Shown: positions 1 to 14,824, counted from the first letter of the stretch. The stretch: 64,000 bases of DNA from Oceanimonas sp. GK1 (GCF_000243075.1 NC_016745.1:860001-924000), one strand, 5' to 3'. Notes: generated by a model from the sequence alone, not told the origin. Translations and numbers: made by a program.

Positions 1-2792
<2,792 letters not shown>

Positions 2793-2876
2793 ACAACACC
2801 CAAGAAGTGTGAGGCCTTGCAGGCTCAAGAGCACAACCAAATTCATCATCAAAGCTTTTTTCGAATTCAAGTTTAA

Positions 2877-2995
2877 TGCCTGGCGGCCATAGCGTTGTGG
2901 AACCACCTGACTCCATGCCGAACTCAGCAGTGAAACGCAACCGCGCCGATGATAGTGTGGCAGCTGCCATGTGAAAGTAGGTCACTGCCAGGCAC
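2877..2995 (+). rRNA. rrf: 5S ribosomal RNA
   Basis: Begins TGCCTGGCGGCC and ends in the complementary CTGCCAGGCA, forming the closing helix. Internal blocks such as CCATGCCGAACTCAG match bacterial 5S. It lies 84 nt after the 23S 3' end, in the normal rRNA operon order. Confidence 0.97.
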
Positions 2996-3027
2996 CCAAT
3001 TTAGTACTCTGACTATACAGCTTTTGC

Positions 3028-3104
3028 GGAGCGGTAGTTCAGTTGGTTAGAATACCGGCCTGTCACGCCGGGGGTCGCGGGTTCGAGTCCCGTCCGCTCC
3101 GCCA
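3028..3104 (+). tRNA. tRNA-Asp (anticodon GTC)
   Basis: A 77-nt cloverleaf with acceptor arm GGAGCGG paired to CCGCTCC, an encoded 3' CCA, T-loop GGTTCGAGTCC, and anticodon GTC at 3062-3064. It is nearly identical to E. coli tRNA-Asp. It sits distal to the 5S gene, a usual place for tRNA-Asp in gammaproteobacterial rrn operons. Confidence 0.98.
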
Positions 3105-3113
3105 TCTTAAAGA

Positions 3114-3146
3114 AGCCCTTAGCTAGTTGATAGCTAAGGGCTTTTT
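3114..3146 (+). terminator. Rho-independent terminator of the rRNA/tRNA operon
   Basis: A perfect 12-bp stem (3114-3125 with 3131-3142, five-base loop) runs into a run of T. It starts 10 nt after the tRNA-Asp CCA and closes the rRNA transcription unit. Confidence 0.93.
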
Positions 3147-3248
3147 GCTGTTTTGCCTTCAGTAAAATCCCCCTTGCTCAACCTGTCAAATCACCCCTCG
3201 TGACCAAACCGTGACCATTGGGTGACCTGAACCGTCCCGTCCCTTTAC

Positions 3249-3365
3249 TGTATACAATTCTTTATTGGTTTGACCTTTTCTGGCGGCATTCAGTGCTAGG
3301 TATAAAGGTGGATATAGATCACATTGATGTCAATTTTGTGTACAAAGAATTCACATCGGTATAAC
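3249..3365 (+). promoter_or_regulatory. Candidate promoter and operator region of the purine permease unit
   Basis: A candidate sigma-70 promoter has -35 TTGTGT (3336-3341, weak), an 18-bp spacer and -10 TATAAC (3360-3365, five of six consensus bases). The motif TGTRTACAA occurs twice, at 3249-3257 (TGTATACAA) and 3337-3345 (TGTGTACAA), the second overlapping the -35. TTGTATACAA-type palindromes are typical operators of GntR-family (FCD) regulators, so a purine-responsive regulator is possible. The operator role is inference from motif shape and repetition. Confidence 0.4.
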
Positions 3366-3402
3366 ACTCATGTTTTTTTTACGGTATCATCTAGCTGACT
3401 CT

Positions 3403-3510
3403 GCACTTGGCTCCGGCCTTGAAGTGGAGACTGGAGGGTAGTGCCACCGTCTCGACAGGATGTTGGCCAATAATAAAATGGCGGCTCGTTTAAGGAGTCC
3501 GCTCATTGGC
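3403..3510 (+). promoter_or_regulatory. Structured 5' leader, possible cis-acting RNA
   Basis: Two hairpin domains can be drawn between the candidate promoter and the permease start. Domain 1 pairs 3403-3407 with 3440-3444 and 3411-3416 with 3431-3436, leaving a symmetric UGG/GGU internal loop. Domain 2 pairs 3466-3471 with 3505-3510 and, inside it, 3481-3487 with 3495-3502 (one bulged base). The ribosome site (AAAGGGA at 3521-3527) follows directly. It does not show the conserved core of the guanine/adenine riboswitch that I know. A cis-regulatory RNA is a hypothesis. Confidence 0.4.
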
Positions 3511-3533
3511 AACGATTAACAAAGGGATCTGTT

Positions 3534-4970
3534 ATGACCCAGGATGCAAAAACCACTCAAAGCAAAAACCACGATTTGCTTTATTCACTGCACGATAAAC
3601 CCAGCTTTTTTCCATCTGTCTTTGCTGCATTGCAGCACGTACTGGCCAGTCTGGTCGGTGTCATCACCCCCACCCTGATTGTGGGTGGCGCGCTTGGGCT
3701 GGGTGAACATGTTCCCTACCTGATCAGTATGGCGTTGATGGTGTCCGGTGTGGGTACCTTTATTCAATGCCGCCGTATCGGTCCCGTCGGTGCCGGCATG
3801 TTGTGCCTGCAGGGCACCAGTTTTGCCTTTCTGACCGCGGTGCTTTCCGCCGGCTTTATCGTCAAGAGCCGGGGCGGTACCCCTGAAGACATTCTGGCCA
3901 CCATCTTTGGTGTGAGCTTCTGTGCCGCCTTTATCGAAATCTTCCTGAGCCGTTTTGTACACAAGCTGCAGAAGATCATTACTCCCGTGGTCACCGGTAC
4001 CATCATCATTCTGATTGGTATTCCGTTGATCAAGGTCGCCATGACCGACATCGGTGGCGGCTTTGGTGCCCTGAATACAGAAAACTTCGGCTCCCTCGAC
4101 AATCTGCTGCTGGCGGGTATTGTTCTGGTCAGTGTCATTCTGCTGAACCGCTCCAAAAACCCCATGATCCGCCTGGCGGCGGTGGTTATCGGCCTGTTCT
4201 TGGGCATGCTGGCCGCCTTCTTTATGGGTCGGCTGGACTTCTCTCATATTGCCAGCCTGCCGCTGGTATCCATTCCGGTGCCCTTCAAGTTCGGTTTTCA
4301 GTTTGACCTGGCCGCCTTTATTCCACTGGCCATTCTGTTCTGCGTGAGTGCGATGGAAACCACCGGTGACCTGACCGCCAACTCCACCATCTCCCGCGAG
4401 CCGGTGAAGGGCCCTGTTTACATCAACCGTATTCGTGGTGGTGTGCTGGCTGATGGCGTGAACTCCATGATCGCTGCGGTGTTCAACAGCATGCCCTCCA
4501 CTACCTTCAGTCAGAACAACGGCGTTATCGCCCTGACCGGTGTGGCCAGCCGCTTTGTAGGCCTCTATATCGCCGCCATTCTGTTTATCATGGGTCTGTT
4601 CCCCATTATCGGCGGCGTGCTGCAGACCATGCCCAAGCCGGTGCTGGGCGGTGCGACCCTGATCATGTTCGGTACCGTGGCGGTAGCCGGTATTCGTGTA
4701 CTGTCCCAGGCCAACCTGGATCGCCGGAACATGATGATCATTGCCATTTCCGTGGGCATGGGGATTGGTGTTTCCACTGTGCCGGACGTGCTGCAGGCGC
4801 TGCCGGATACCGTCGCAAACATTCTGAAATCGCCGGTTGCCATGGGTGCCATCACCGCGATTTTGCTGAGCCTGATTCTTCCTGAAGCTAACCATGAGGA
4901 AGCGGAAGAGGAAGCCGACGCCGCCGCTCCGGCGATAGACGCTAAAAAAAAATTAGGTGAGGTTGGTTAA
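3534..4970 (+). CDS. xanP: NCS2-family xanthine/uracil permease (XanP-like)
   Basis: This 478-aa inner-membrane protein of the nucleobase-ascorbate transporter (NCS2) family should import a purine base, probably xanthine, with protons. The N-terminal region resembles E. coli XanP (a Y-x-L-x-D-[RK]-P stretch followed by the conserved Q34-H35 pair of the first helix). The family signature QNNGVIALTG is at about residues 327-336. About a dozen hydrophobic segments follow one another, and the C-terminus ends in an acidic, alanine-rich tail. The start has an AAAGGGA ribosome site. An 8-oxoguanine deaminase gene follows 123 nt downstream, supporting a purine substrate. Whether it prefers xanthine, urate or guanine cannot be read from sequence. 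Confidence 0.87.
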   Translation: MTQDAKTTQSKNHDLLYSLHDKPSFFPSVFAALQHVLASLVGVITPTLIVGGALGLGEHVPYLISMALMVSGVGTFIQCRRIGPVGAGMLCLQGTSFAFLTAVLSAGFIVKSRGGTPEDILATIFGVSFCAAFIEIFLSRFVHKLQKIITPVVTGTIIILIGIPLIKVAMTDIGGGFGALNTENFGSLDNLLLAGIVLVSVILLNRSKNPMIRLAAVVIGLFLGMLAAFFMGRLDFSHIASLPLVSIPVPFKFGFQFDLAAFIPLAILFCVSAMETTGDLTANSTISREPVKGPVYINRIRGGVLADGVNSMIAAVFNSMPSTTFSQNNGVIALTGVASRFVGLYIAAILFIMGLFPIIGGVLQTMPKPVLGGATLIMFGTVAVAGIRVLSQANLDRRNMMIIAISVGMGIGVSTVPDVLQALPDTVANILKSPVAMGAITAILLSLILPEANHEEAEEEADAAAPAIDAKKKLGEVG

Positions 4971-5006
4971 TACTCACTACTGAATTGATGCCCGCAATGG
5001 CTCAAT

Positions 5007-5041
5007 CCCCTGGCGTACCTTCCCGGATTGTACGTCAGGGG
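5007..5041 (+). other. Intercistronic hairpin between permease and deaminase genes
   Basis: A 12-bp stem (5007-5018 with 5030-5041, one G-U pair, 11-base loop) lies in the 123-nt gap between the two purine genes. Only three T follow it, so it is at best a partial terminator. It may set different levels for the two genes or protect the upstream mRNA. Confidence 0.5.
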
Positions 5042-5093
5042 TTTCCACATCCGGGGGATGCCAACTTTCCAGTAAATCGGAGTAGAAAGTCTG

Positions 5094-6437
5094 ATGCAAA
5101 ACCCCAAAACACTCTGGATAAAATCACCCCTTGCCACGCTTGACCCGGCCTGTGCCGGTGGGGTGGTGGTCAGCGGTAACACCATTGTTGAACTGGTCGC
5201 GGAAGGTCAAAAGCCGCAACGCCGGATTGACGAGACCTTTGACGCCAGGGAGCATGTGCTGCTGCCCGGCCTGATCAATGCCCACCACCATTTCTACCAG
5301 ACCCTGACCCGTGCCCATCCGGTGGCGCTGAACAAGGAGCTGTTTTCCTGGCTGACTTCGCTCTATCCGGTATGGGCGAAGCTGCAGCCGGAAATGGTGG
5401 AGGTGTCCACCCAAATCGCCCTGGCCGAGCTGCTGCTGTCCGGTTGTACCACCGCCAATGATCACCATTACCTGTTTCCGCAAGGGCTGGAGCAGGCCAT
5501 CGATATCCAGGTGGAGCAGTCCCGCAAACTGGGGGTGAGGGTGCACCTGACCCGGGGCTCCATGAGCCTGGGCAAGGAGCAGGGCGGATTGCCCCCTCAG
5601 TCCACGGTACAGACAGAAGACGCCATCCTCACCGACAGTGAGCGGCTGATCCACCGTTATCATGACCATGCCGACGGTGCCATGGTGCGGGTGGCGCTGG
5701 CTCCCTGCTCACCGTTTTCGGTCAGCACCGAGCTGATGAAGGCCTCGGCCCGGCTGGCCGAGCAACACGATGTGCAACTGCACACCCATCTGGCGGAAAC
5801 CCACGATGAAACCGAGTTTTGCCAGCGTATGTTCGGCATGCGCCCGGTGGATTACCTGGAATCGGTGGGCTGGCTCAATCACCGTACCTGGCTGGCCCAC
5901 GGTATTCACTTCAACGAGGAAGAAATCGGTCGTCTGGGCCAGGCGGGGGTGGGTATCGCTCATTGTCCGTCTTCCAACATGTTGCTGGCCTCGGGCCAGT
6001 GCCCCACCCTGGATCTGGAAGCGGCGGGTTGTCCGGTGGGCCTCGGCGTGGACGGTTCGGCCTCCAACGACGGGTCCAACATGATACTGGAAGTGCGTCA
6101 GGCGCTGTTGCTGCAGCGCCTGCGTTACGGTGCCAAACGCATTACCCACCAGAAGGTGATCGACTGGGCCACTCAAGGCTCGGCCGCCTGTCTGGGGCGG
6201 GATGATATTGGTGAGATTGCCGTGGGCAAGCAGGCAGATCTGGCGCTGTTCCGGCTCAACGACATTCAGTTTGCCGGTGCCGGTGATCCCCTGGCGGCCC
6301 TGGTGCTCTGTGGCGCGCAGCGGGCCGATAGGGTGATGGTGGCGGGTCGGTGGCGGGTAACAGACGGCACCATTCAGGATCTGGATATCGAGGCGCTGAA
6401 GGCACGGCAGCGCACCTTGTCGGCGCAGTTGCGCTGA
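5094..6437 (+). CDS. 8-oxoguanine deaminase (amidohydrolase family)
   Basis: This 447-aa cytosolic metal-dependent hydrolase converts 8-oxoguanine to urate and ammonia, removing an oxidised base. The N-terminus has the metal-binding H-x-H inside NAHHHFYQTLTRA (H64-H66), and HTHLAETHDE supplies further active-site residues. The late GVDGSASNDGSN block holds the catalytic Asp of this amidohydrolase class. The whole resembles the Pseudomonas 8-oxoguanine deaminase more than classical guanine deaminase. GGAG lies 11 nt before the ATG. It forms a unit with the upstream purine permease. Isoguanine or related bases are alternative substrates. Confidence 0.87.
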   Translation: MQNPKTLWIKSPLATLDPACAGGVVVSGNTIVELVAEGQKPQRRIDETFDAREHVLLPGLINAHHHFYQTLTRAHPVALNKELFSWLTSLYPVWAKLQPEMVEVSTQIALAELLLSGCTTANDHHYLFPQGLEQAIDIQVEQSRKLGVRVHLTRGSMSLGKEQGGLPPQSTVQTEDAILTDSERLIHRYHDHADGAMVRVALAPCSPFSVSTELMKASARLAEQHDVQLHTHLAETHDETEFCQRMFGMRPVDYLESVGWLNHRTWLAHGIHFNEEEIGRLGQAGVGIAHCPSSNMLLASGQCPTLDLEAAGCPVGLGVDGSASNDGSNMILEVRQALLLQRLRYGAKRITHQKVIDWATQGSAACLGRDDIGEIAVGKQADLALFRLNDIQFAGAGDPLAALVLCGAQRADRVMVAGRWRVTDGTIQDLDIEALKARQRTLSAQLR

Positions 6438-6461
6438 TCCCCGATGGGGAATGAGAGGATT

Positions 6462-6486
6462 AAAGAGTGCTTCGGCACTCTTTTTT
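6462..6486 (+). terminator. Terminator after the 8-oxoguanine deaminase gene
   Basis: Stem AAAGAGTGC/GCACTCTTT with a TTCG tetraloop, followed by more T. It closes the purine unit 24 nt after the stop codon. Confidence 0.9.
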
Positions 6487-6568
6487 ATTGCCTGCCATCG
6501 TATTGTTGCGGCTGGTTTTTTTCAGCCAATCTGGTATAAATCCCGGCTTTTGCAAATGGGGGTTCAGA

Positions 6569-7270
6569 ATGCAATGGGATGTAAAAGGCTGGGTCAGTCT
6601 GCAGCTGCTGGCCGCCGTGCTTTTTGTTTCCTGGTGGCAGGGGTACTGGCTTGAGCTGGATGAAGGCGTGTTCTGGTGGTTCAATGAGCGGCTGGTCACG
6701 GTGCCGGGCTTTGCCGAGCTGGTGGCCTTCGTCAACCAGCGCTGGATCGACGGCGTCGTGGCCTTGCTGATGGCGCTGTTCGTGCTTCGTCATGCCTGGC
6801 TGGCCTCCGGGCGGGAGCGCGCGCGCATCGGCTGCCTGTTAGTGATCATGGCCGGTTGTTTTTCACTGGAAGCGGCGGCGGGCAAGGCGTTGCCGGTGGA
6901 GCGGCCCAGCCCGACCCTGGTGTACGAGCAGGCCCAGCGGGTCAGCCAGCTGGTGCCCCATATCAAGGCCAAGGACGCCTCGGGCGATTCCTTCCCCAGC
7001 GATCACGGCATTGGCTTTGCCACCTTCCTGTTGTTTGCGGTTTACCGTTTTCCACGTCGTTACCTGTACGCCGTGGTGCCCCTGGTGCTGGCCCTGGCCA
7101 TGCCGCGGGTGATGTCGGGTGCCCACTGGTTTACCGACTTTATCTGCGGCTCCATTCCCCTGGCGCTGATCACCGCCGCCTGGCTGTTTCATACCCCCCT
7201 GGCGCACCGGCTGACCGAAACCCTGGTCACCCCGGCGGAAAAACTGCTGCGCCGCTGGCAACTTCAGTAA
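6569..7270 (+). CDS. lpxT: Lipid A 1-diphosphate synthase LpxT (PAP2 family)
   Basis: A 233-aa inner-membrane phosphotransferase that in E. coli moves a phosphate from undecaprenyl pyrophosphate to the 1-phosphate of lipid A, recycling the carrier lipid. PAP2 motifs are visible: K106 with R112-P113, the PSDH block at 143-146, and R180, H186, D190 in RVMSGAHWFTD. The N-terminal pattern (SWW, FNERLV, DG) follows E. coli LpxT, and the length is close (237 aa there). The ATG at 6569 is chosen because it follows a GGGGG site and places the first helix correctly; the frame is open further upstream. Another PAP2 phosphatase role cannot be excluded. Confidence 0.85.
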   Translation: MQWDVKGWVSLQLLAAVLFVSWWQGYWLELDEGVFWWFNERLVTVPGFAELVAFVNQRWIDGVVALLMALFVLRHAWLASGRERARIGCLLVIMAGCFSLEAAAGKALPVERPSPTLVYEQAQRVSQLVPHIKAKDASGDSFPSDHGIGFATFLLFAVYRFPRRYLYAVVPLVLALAMPRVMSGAHWFTDFICGSIPLALITAAWLFHTPLAHRLTETLVTPAEKLLRRWQLQ

Positions 7271-7278
7271 AGCGCAAC

Positions 7279-7299
7279 AAGGGCGGCCTGGCCGCCCTT
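7279..7299. terminator. Shared hairpin between convergent lpxT and yfaY
   Basis: GC-rich stem AAGGGCGG/CCGCCCTT, a few bases past the lpxT stop and just past the end of the opposing yfaY. The T run is short on both strands, so it is probably a weak bidirectional terminator. Confidence 0.6.
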
Positions 7300-7303
7300 T
7301 GGG

Positions 7304-8479
7304 TTATTGCGGCAGGCTGACCTGCTCGCTGCGGGGCAGAATGTCATAGTCGACGATCACCGGCAGCCCTTCCAGCTGCCGGCGCAGCATGTCAAAGGCG
7401 GCAAAGGCCAGCAGCCGGCGTCGCATCAGCGGATCGCGAAAGTGTACCTTTACCGTTTGTGCCTGGCAGCCTTCCGGCGTCAGCAGGGCCAGCGGTACGC
7501 CATTGGGCCCTTCGGCACCAATGGCCAGGGTGGTGGCCCGGCCCGCGCCCTGTAGCCACTGGGCCAGATCCTCGGCGCTGTCGGGCAGTCCGGCCAGGTA
7601 GTGGCCTTCAAACTCCGTGGTCAGGGTGTGAATGGTGTCGGTCAGCCGGCCGCCACTGGCGTCTTCAAACACCACCAGATCCCGGTCGTGCAGTTGTGCC
7701 GCCAGCGCATCAAATGTCAGCGTGTTGCGGGCCACCACATGGCTGCCTACCTGCTCCAGCAATTGCGCTTCGGCCTGGGCGATGGCGTCGGCAGTGCCGC
7801 TGTCGATGATCAGTTTCAGCTCTATGGTGGGCGAATTGGCCCGGTACCCCAGGGTGATGCCCGCCGGCCAGCTCAGGGGATCGAGCCGATCGCTCAGGCC
7901 CGACTCCGACAGCCCGAAGGTAAAGTAGCGCCGTACCTGGCTTTGTCCCTGCTGGCCCAGCCGGGTGCGCAGCCGGGGCAAAATTTCCTGCTCCATCATT
8001 TTTTTCAGCTCGGACGGCACCCCGGGGGTAAAGAAAAACAACGCCCGGTTGTATTGCACCGCAAAGCCGCAGGCGGTACCGATGGGATTGTCCACCAGCT
8101 CGGCGCCTTCGGGCAGCATGGCCTGCTTGGTATTGCTTTCCGGCATGGTGCGGCCGCGGCCGGCGTATTTGTCCTGCATGACCTTCAGCCAGTGTTCATT
8201 CAGCACCAGGGGCACGCCGGCGGCCGCGGCCATGGCCTCGGCGCTGATGTCGTCCGAGGTCGGCCCCAGGCCGCCATTCACGATCACCACATCGGCCTGA
8301 TGGCTGCGCTGTTCAAACAATTCCACCAGATCGGCCTTGTCGTCGCCCAGGGTAAAGCGCCGGCGTACCTGCCAGCCCTGCTCCAGCAGCCGTTGCGACA
8401 GCCAGCCGGCATTGGTATCGGTTATCAGGCCGGTGAGCACCTCGTCGCCGGTACTGACCAGTTCAATCACGGGTTCCAT
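7304..8479 (-). CDS. yfaY: CinA-like competence/damage protein YfaY
   Basis: A 391-aa protein with an N-terminal MoCF-like (CinA N) domain: STGDEVLTG near the start and VNGGLGPTSDD at about residues 67-77. It then has the PGVPSELK stretch and a C-terminal region lacking the usual PncC nicotinamide-mononucleotide deamidase signature. E. coli YfaY has the same layout and length (about 400 aa) and no deamidase activity. The family is tied to pyridine-nucleotide repair (ADP-ribose pyrophosphatase in CinA proper), but the role of YfaY is not established. It is divergent from metA and convergent with lpxT. Confidence 0.87.
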   Translation of the reverse strand: MEPVIELVSTGDEVLTGLITDTNAGWLSQRLLEQGWQVRRRFTLGDDKADLVELFEQRSHQADVVIVNGGLGPTSDDISAEAMAAAAGVPLVLNEHWLKVMQDKYAGRGRTMPESNTKQAMLPEGAELVDNPIGTACGFAVQYNRALFFFTPGVPSELKKMMEQEILPRLRTRLGQQGQSQVRRYFTFGLSESGLSDRLDPLSWPAGITLGYRANSPTIELKLIIDSGTADAIAQAEAQLLEQVGSHVVARNTLTFDALAAQLHDRDLVVFEDASGGRLTDTIHTLTTEFEGHYLAGLPDSAEDLAQWLQGAGRATTLAIGAEGPNGVPLALLTPEGCQAQTVKVHFRDPLMRRRLLAFAAFDMLRRQLEGLPVIVDYDILPRSEQVSLPQ

Positions 8480-8568
8480 ATGTAAATCCTTGAAGAAAAA
8501 CGCTCAAATTCTAACGCATCTTTTCGGTGCAACACAGGTTGCGGATGACAAGCGCCGGCCCTTATTGT

Positions 8569-8592
8569 AGATTTCTAGATGTCTAGACTTTC
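8569..8592 (+). promoter_or_regulatory. MetJ operator (three tandem met boxes) at metA
   Basis: Three adjoining 8-bp units, AGATTTCT, AGATGTCT and AGACTTTC, match the MetJ box AGACGTCT at 6, 7 and 5 of 8 positions. MetJ with S-adenosylmethionine binds such tandem boxes cooperatively. The array abuts a possible promoter (TTGCGG at 8539, 18-bp spacer, TATTGT at 8563-8568) and lies 28 nt before the metA start. Confidence 0.85.
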
Positions 8593-8620
8593 CTACCGAT
8601 GCAGTACATGGAGTAAGCAC

Positions 8621-9574
8621 ATGCCCATTCGAATTCCGGATCGCCTGCCGGCGGCCAATGTCCTGAGCCGAGAAAATATCTTCGTGATGACGGAGACACG
8701 GGCGGTGAATCAGGATATACGACCGATGCGGGTGCTGCTGCTCAACCTGATGCCGAAGAAAATCGAAACCGAAAACCAGCTGTTGCGCATGCTGTCGAAC
8801 TCGCCGCTGCAAATTGGCGTGGATCTGCTGCGCATCGACAACCGGCCGTCCAAGAACACGCCCCAGTCGCACCTGGAGCATTTTTACTACGACTTCGAGC
8901 AGATCAAGGATCAGTTTTATGACGGCCTGATCATCACCGGCGCGCCCCTGGGGCTGACCGATTTTTGCGACGTGGTGTACTGGGACAAGATCGAGCAGGT
9001 CGTGGAGTGGTCAAAAAGCCATGTCACCTCCACCCTGTTTCTGTGCTGGGCGGCCCAGGCCGGTCTCAAGATCCTGTATAACCTCGACAAGCGTACCCGG
9101 CTGGAAAAGCTCTCCGGTGTGTATGAGCACCAGAACATGGGCCAGTTCGAGCCCTTGGTCCGTGGATTTGATGATGTGTTTCTGGCACCCCATTCCCGTT
9201 ATGCGGATTTTCCGCTGGAGCTGATTCGGGAAAAAACCAACCTCAAGATCCTGGCCGGCTCGGAGCAGGTGGGCATGTACCTGGCGGTGAGCCCGGATCG
9301 GCGTCAGGTGTTCGTGACCGGCCACCCGGAATACGATCCCGATACCCTGCACCAGGAATACCAGCGTGATCTGGCGGTGGGCATAGAGCCGAACATGCCG
9401 GTGAACTATTACCCCGACAACAACCCGGACAAGGCACCCAGGGCGACCTGGCGCAGCCACGGTCACCTGCTGTTTGCCAACTGGCTCAACTACCACGTTT
9501 ACCAGCTGACGCCCTATGATCTGAACACCCTCAGCGCCGCCGGTGACACCCTGACCAAAGACTGGGAAGACTAA
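8621..9574 (+). CDS. metA: Homoserine O-succinyltransferase MetA
   Basis: The first committed enzyme of methionine synthesis, transferring an acyl group (succinyl in enterobacteria) from CoA to homoserine. This 317-aa protein has the catalytic Cys142 in FLCWAAQ, and His235 and Glu237 in VTGHPEYD, at the same positions as the E. coli enzyme. The start at 8621 has GGAG seven bases upstream and gives the conserved MPIRIPD N-terminus; the frame is open upstream through the MetJ boxes but has no ribosome site there. Some MetA proteins use acetyl-CoA, and the specificity residue was not checked. Confidence 0.97.
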   Translation: MPIRIPDRLPAANVLSRENIFVMTETRAVNQDIRPMRVLLLNLMPKKIETENQLLRMLSNSPLQIGVDLLRIDNRPSKNTPQSHLEHFYYDFEQIKDQFYDGLIITGAPLGLTDFCDVVYWDKIEQVVEWSKSHVTSTLFLCWAAQAGLKILYNLDKRTRLEKLSGVYEHQNMGQFEPLVRGFDDVFLAPHSRYADFPLELIREKTNLKILAGSEQVGMYLAVSPDRRQVFVTGHPEYDPDTLHQEYQRDLAVGIEPNMPVNYYPDNNPDKAPRATWRSHGHLLFANWLNYHVYQLTPYDLNTLSAAGDTLTKDWED

Positions 9575-9581
9575 CAACGAA

Positions 9582-9601
9582 AAAGGGGCCGAGGCCCCTT
9601 T
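9582..9601. terminator. Bidirectional terminator between metA and the antiporter gene
   Basis: Stem AAAGGGGC/GCCCCTTT with a short loop, preceded by A and followed by T-rich sequence, lying between the convergent stops of metA and the downstream antiporter. Confidence 0.8.
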
Positions 9602-9608
9602 CTTCTAT

Positions 9609-10898
9609 TCAGTCGATGGGAAAGCCGGCCTTTTCCGCCGCCTTGGCCTTGTTGATCATCGGGGTAATGGTCATGCCCTGCACGATAATCGAGAACAGCA
9701 CGATGGCGTAGGTCATCATCAGCACCAGATCGCGCAGGTCAACCTGGCCGTCGCTGCCCAGTTTCACGCCCGCCGGAATGGACAGTGCCATGGCCAGCGA
9801 CAGACCGCCCCGCAAGCCGCCCCAGGTGAGAATGCGCACCGAATACTTGTTGTAGCTGCGTACCCGGCGAAAGCCCACATAGGGCAGCGCCACGCTGGCA
9901 AAGCGGCTGGCCAGTACCAGCGGAATGGACAGCAGCACCAGTATCCAGGCCTGCCAGTGGAACTGCACCAGCAGCATGGCCAGACCAATCAGCAGGAACA
10001 GCAGGGCGTTGAGGAACTCGTCCAGCAGATGCCAGAAGTGATCCAGGTATTTCTGGCTCTGCTCCGAAAAGCCGGTGTAGCGGGTCCAGTTGCCGACAAT
10101 GATGCCCGCCACCACCATGGCCAGGGCGCCGGATACGCCGAGCAGGTTGGCCATGGCAAAACCGGCGGTGGGGACGCACAGGGTCATCAGCAGCTCCATG
10201 GAGCCGTCGTCGGTGGCGCTGATCATGATGTGACACATCAGCCCCAGCAAGCCGCCAAAGATGATGCCGCCGATGGCCTCGTGGGTGAACAGCGACATCA
10301 CTGAGCCGAAGCTGGCTTCATTGCCGTTGAAGGCCACCGCGAAAATGGTCAGAAAGGCCACCAGGCCGATGCCGTCGTTGAACAGCGATTCGCCCTCGAT
10401 CTGAATGGCAATCTGCTCCGGCGCCCCCAGTTTCTTGACGATGGCCAGCACCGCAATGGGATCGGTGGGGGAGATCAGGGTGCCAAACAGCAGGCAGTAG
10501 ATAAAGGGAATGGGAATGGCCGCCATATAGCCCAGCAGCCAGAGGCCGCCGGCCACCACCAGGGTGGAGATCAGGACGCCAAAAATCACCAGTACCGAAA
10601 TTTCCCATTTCTGGCTTTTCAATGCCGGCAGGTTGATGCCGAGGCCGCCGGCGAACAGCAGAAAGCCGAGGATCCCCTGCAGCAGGAAAGAGCCGAAGTC
10701 GACGGTCTTGACCACTTCCACCGCATGTTGCTGCAGCTCGGGCCAGGTGGTCTTGCCGAGGATCAGCATCAGAATGGAGATGGCGAGGGCGCCGGAGGTA
10801 ATGGCGATGGTGGTCTGGATTTTCATGATGTACTGATTGACGAAGGCAATGGTGATCGCCATGGCCGCCAAAAAGCACAGAGTGTAATAAACGCTCAT
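9609..10898 (-). CDS. CPA1-family Na+/H+ antiporter (NhaP-like)
   Basis: A 429-aa inner-membrane protein with about 12 hydrophobic segments. It carries the CPA1 hallmarks GTLISPTDPIAVLA and, some 35 residues later, GESLFNDG, whose Asp is the ion-binding residue of this family. It probably exchanges Na+ (or K+) for protons to control pH and sodium. No C-terminal regulatory tail is present. It is transcribed alone, divergent from metH, with a GGAAG ribosome site. Cation specificity cannot be assigned. Confidence 0.88.
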   Translation of the reverse strand: MSVYYTLCFLAAMAITIAFVNQYIMKIQTTIAITSGALAISILMLILGKTTWPELQQHAVEVVKTVDFGSFLLQGILGFLLFAGGLGINLPALKSQKWEISVLVIFGVLISTLVVAGGLWLLGYMAAIPIPFIYCLLFGTLISPTDPIAVLAIVKKLGAPEQIAIQIEGESLFNDGIGLVAFLTIFAVAFNGNEASFGSVMSLFTHEAIGGIIFGGLLGLMCHIMISATDDGSMELLMTLCVPTAGFAMANLLGVSGALAMVVAGIIVGNWTRYTGFSEQSQKYLDHFWHLLDEFLNALLFLLIGLAMLLVQFHWQAWILVLLSIPLVLASRFASVALPYVGFRRVRSYNKYSVRILTWGGLRGGLSLAMALSIPAGVKLGSDGQVDLRDLVLMMTYAIVLFSIIVQGMTITPMINKAKAAEKAGFPID

Positions 10899-11140
10899 GA
10901 GAGGGCACTTCCGAAAGGTTATTTTATTATTTGCAAGCTAAGTTGGCCGAACCGGGTCGGTCGTGCATAGTTTGCCCTATTGGCTACGGCTTCACTAGCG
11001 AAAATGCAGCAAATCCGCGCATTTTACCTTCGACTTTTTCGCCGCCGCCGCCAGCCATGCAGATGGCCGGATTTCCGATTGTGCAAAGTGTGGTAGCATG
11101 GATGCCGCATACAGGAATCAGGTTGTAACAGGAGTCAGCA

Positions 11141-14821
<3,681 letters not shown>

Positions 14822-14824
14822 CCG

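Noticed and set aside
3279-3315. TTGACC and TATAAA as a strong promoter
   Set aside because: The spacing is 25 bp, too long for sigma-70.
3370-3441. A 23-codon leader ORF before the purine permease gene
   Set aside because: It has no ribosome site and begins about where transcription is predicted to start; the hairpins are a better explanation of the region.
3403-3510. Classical guanine/adenine riboswitch
   Set aside because: The conserved three-way junction core and paired loop sequences of that class are not visible.
10899-11140. MetJ or MetR site or cobalamin riboswitch before metH
   Set aside because: No tandem met boxes, no TGAA-N5-TTCA palindrome and no cobalamin-box consensus found.
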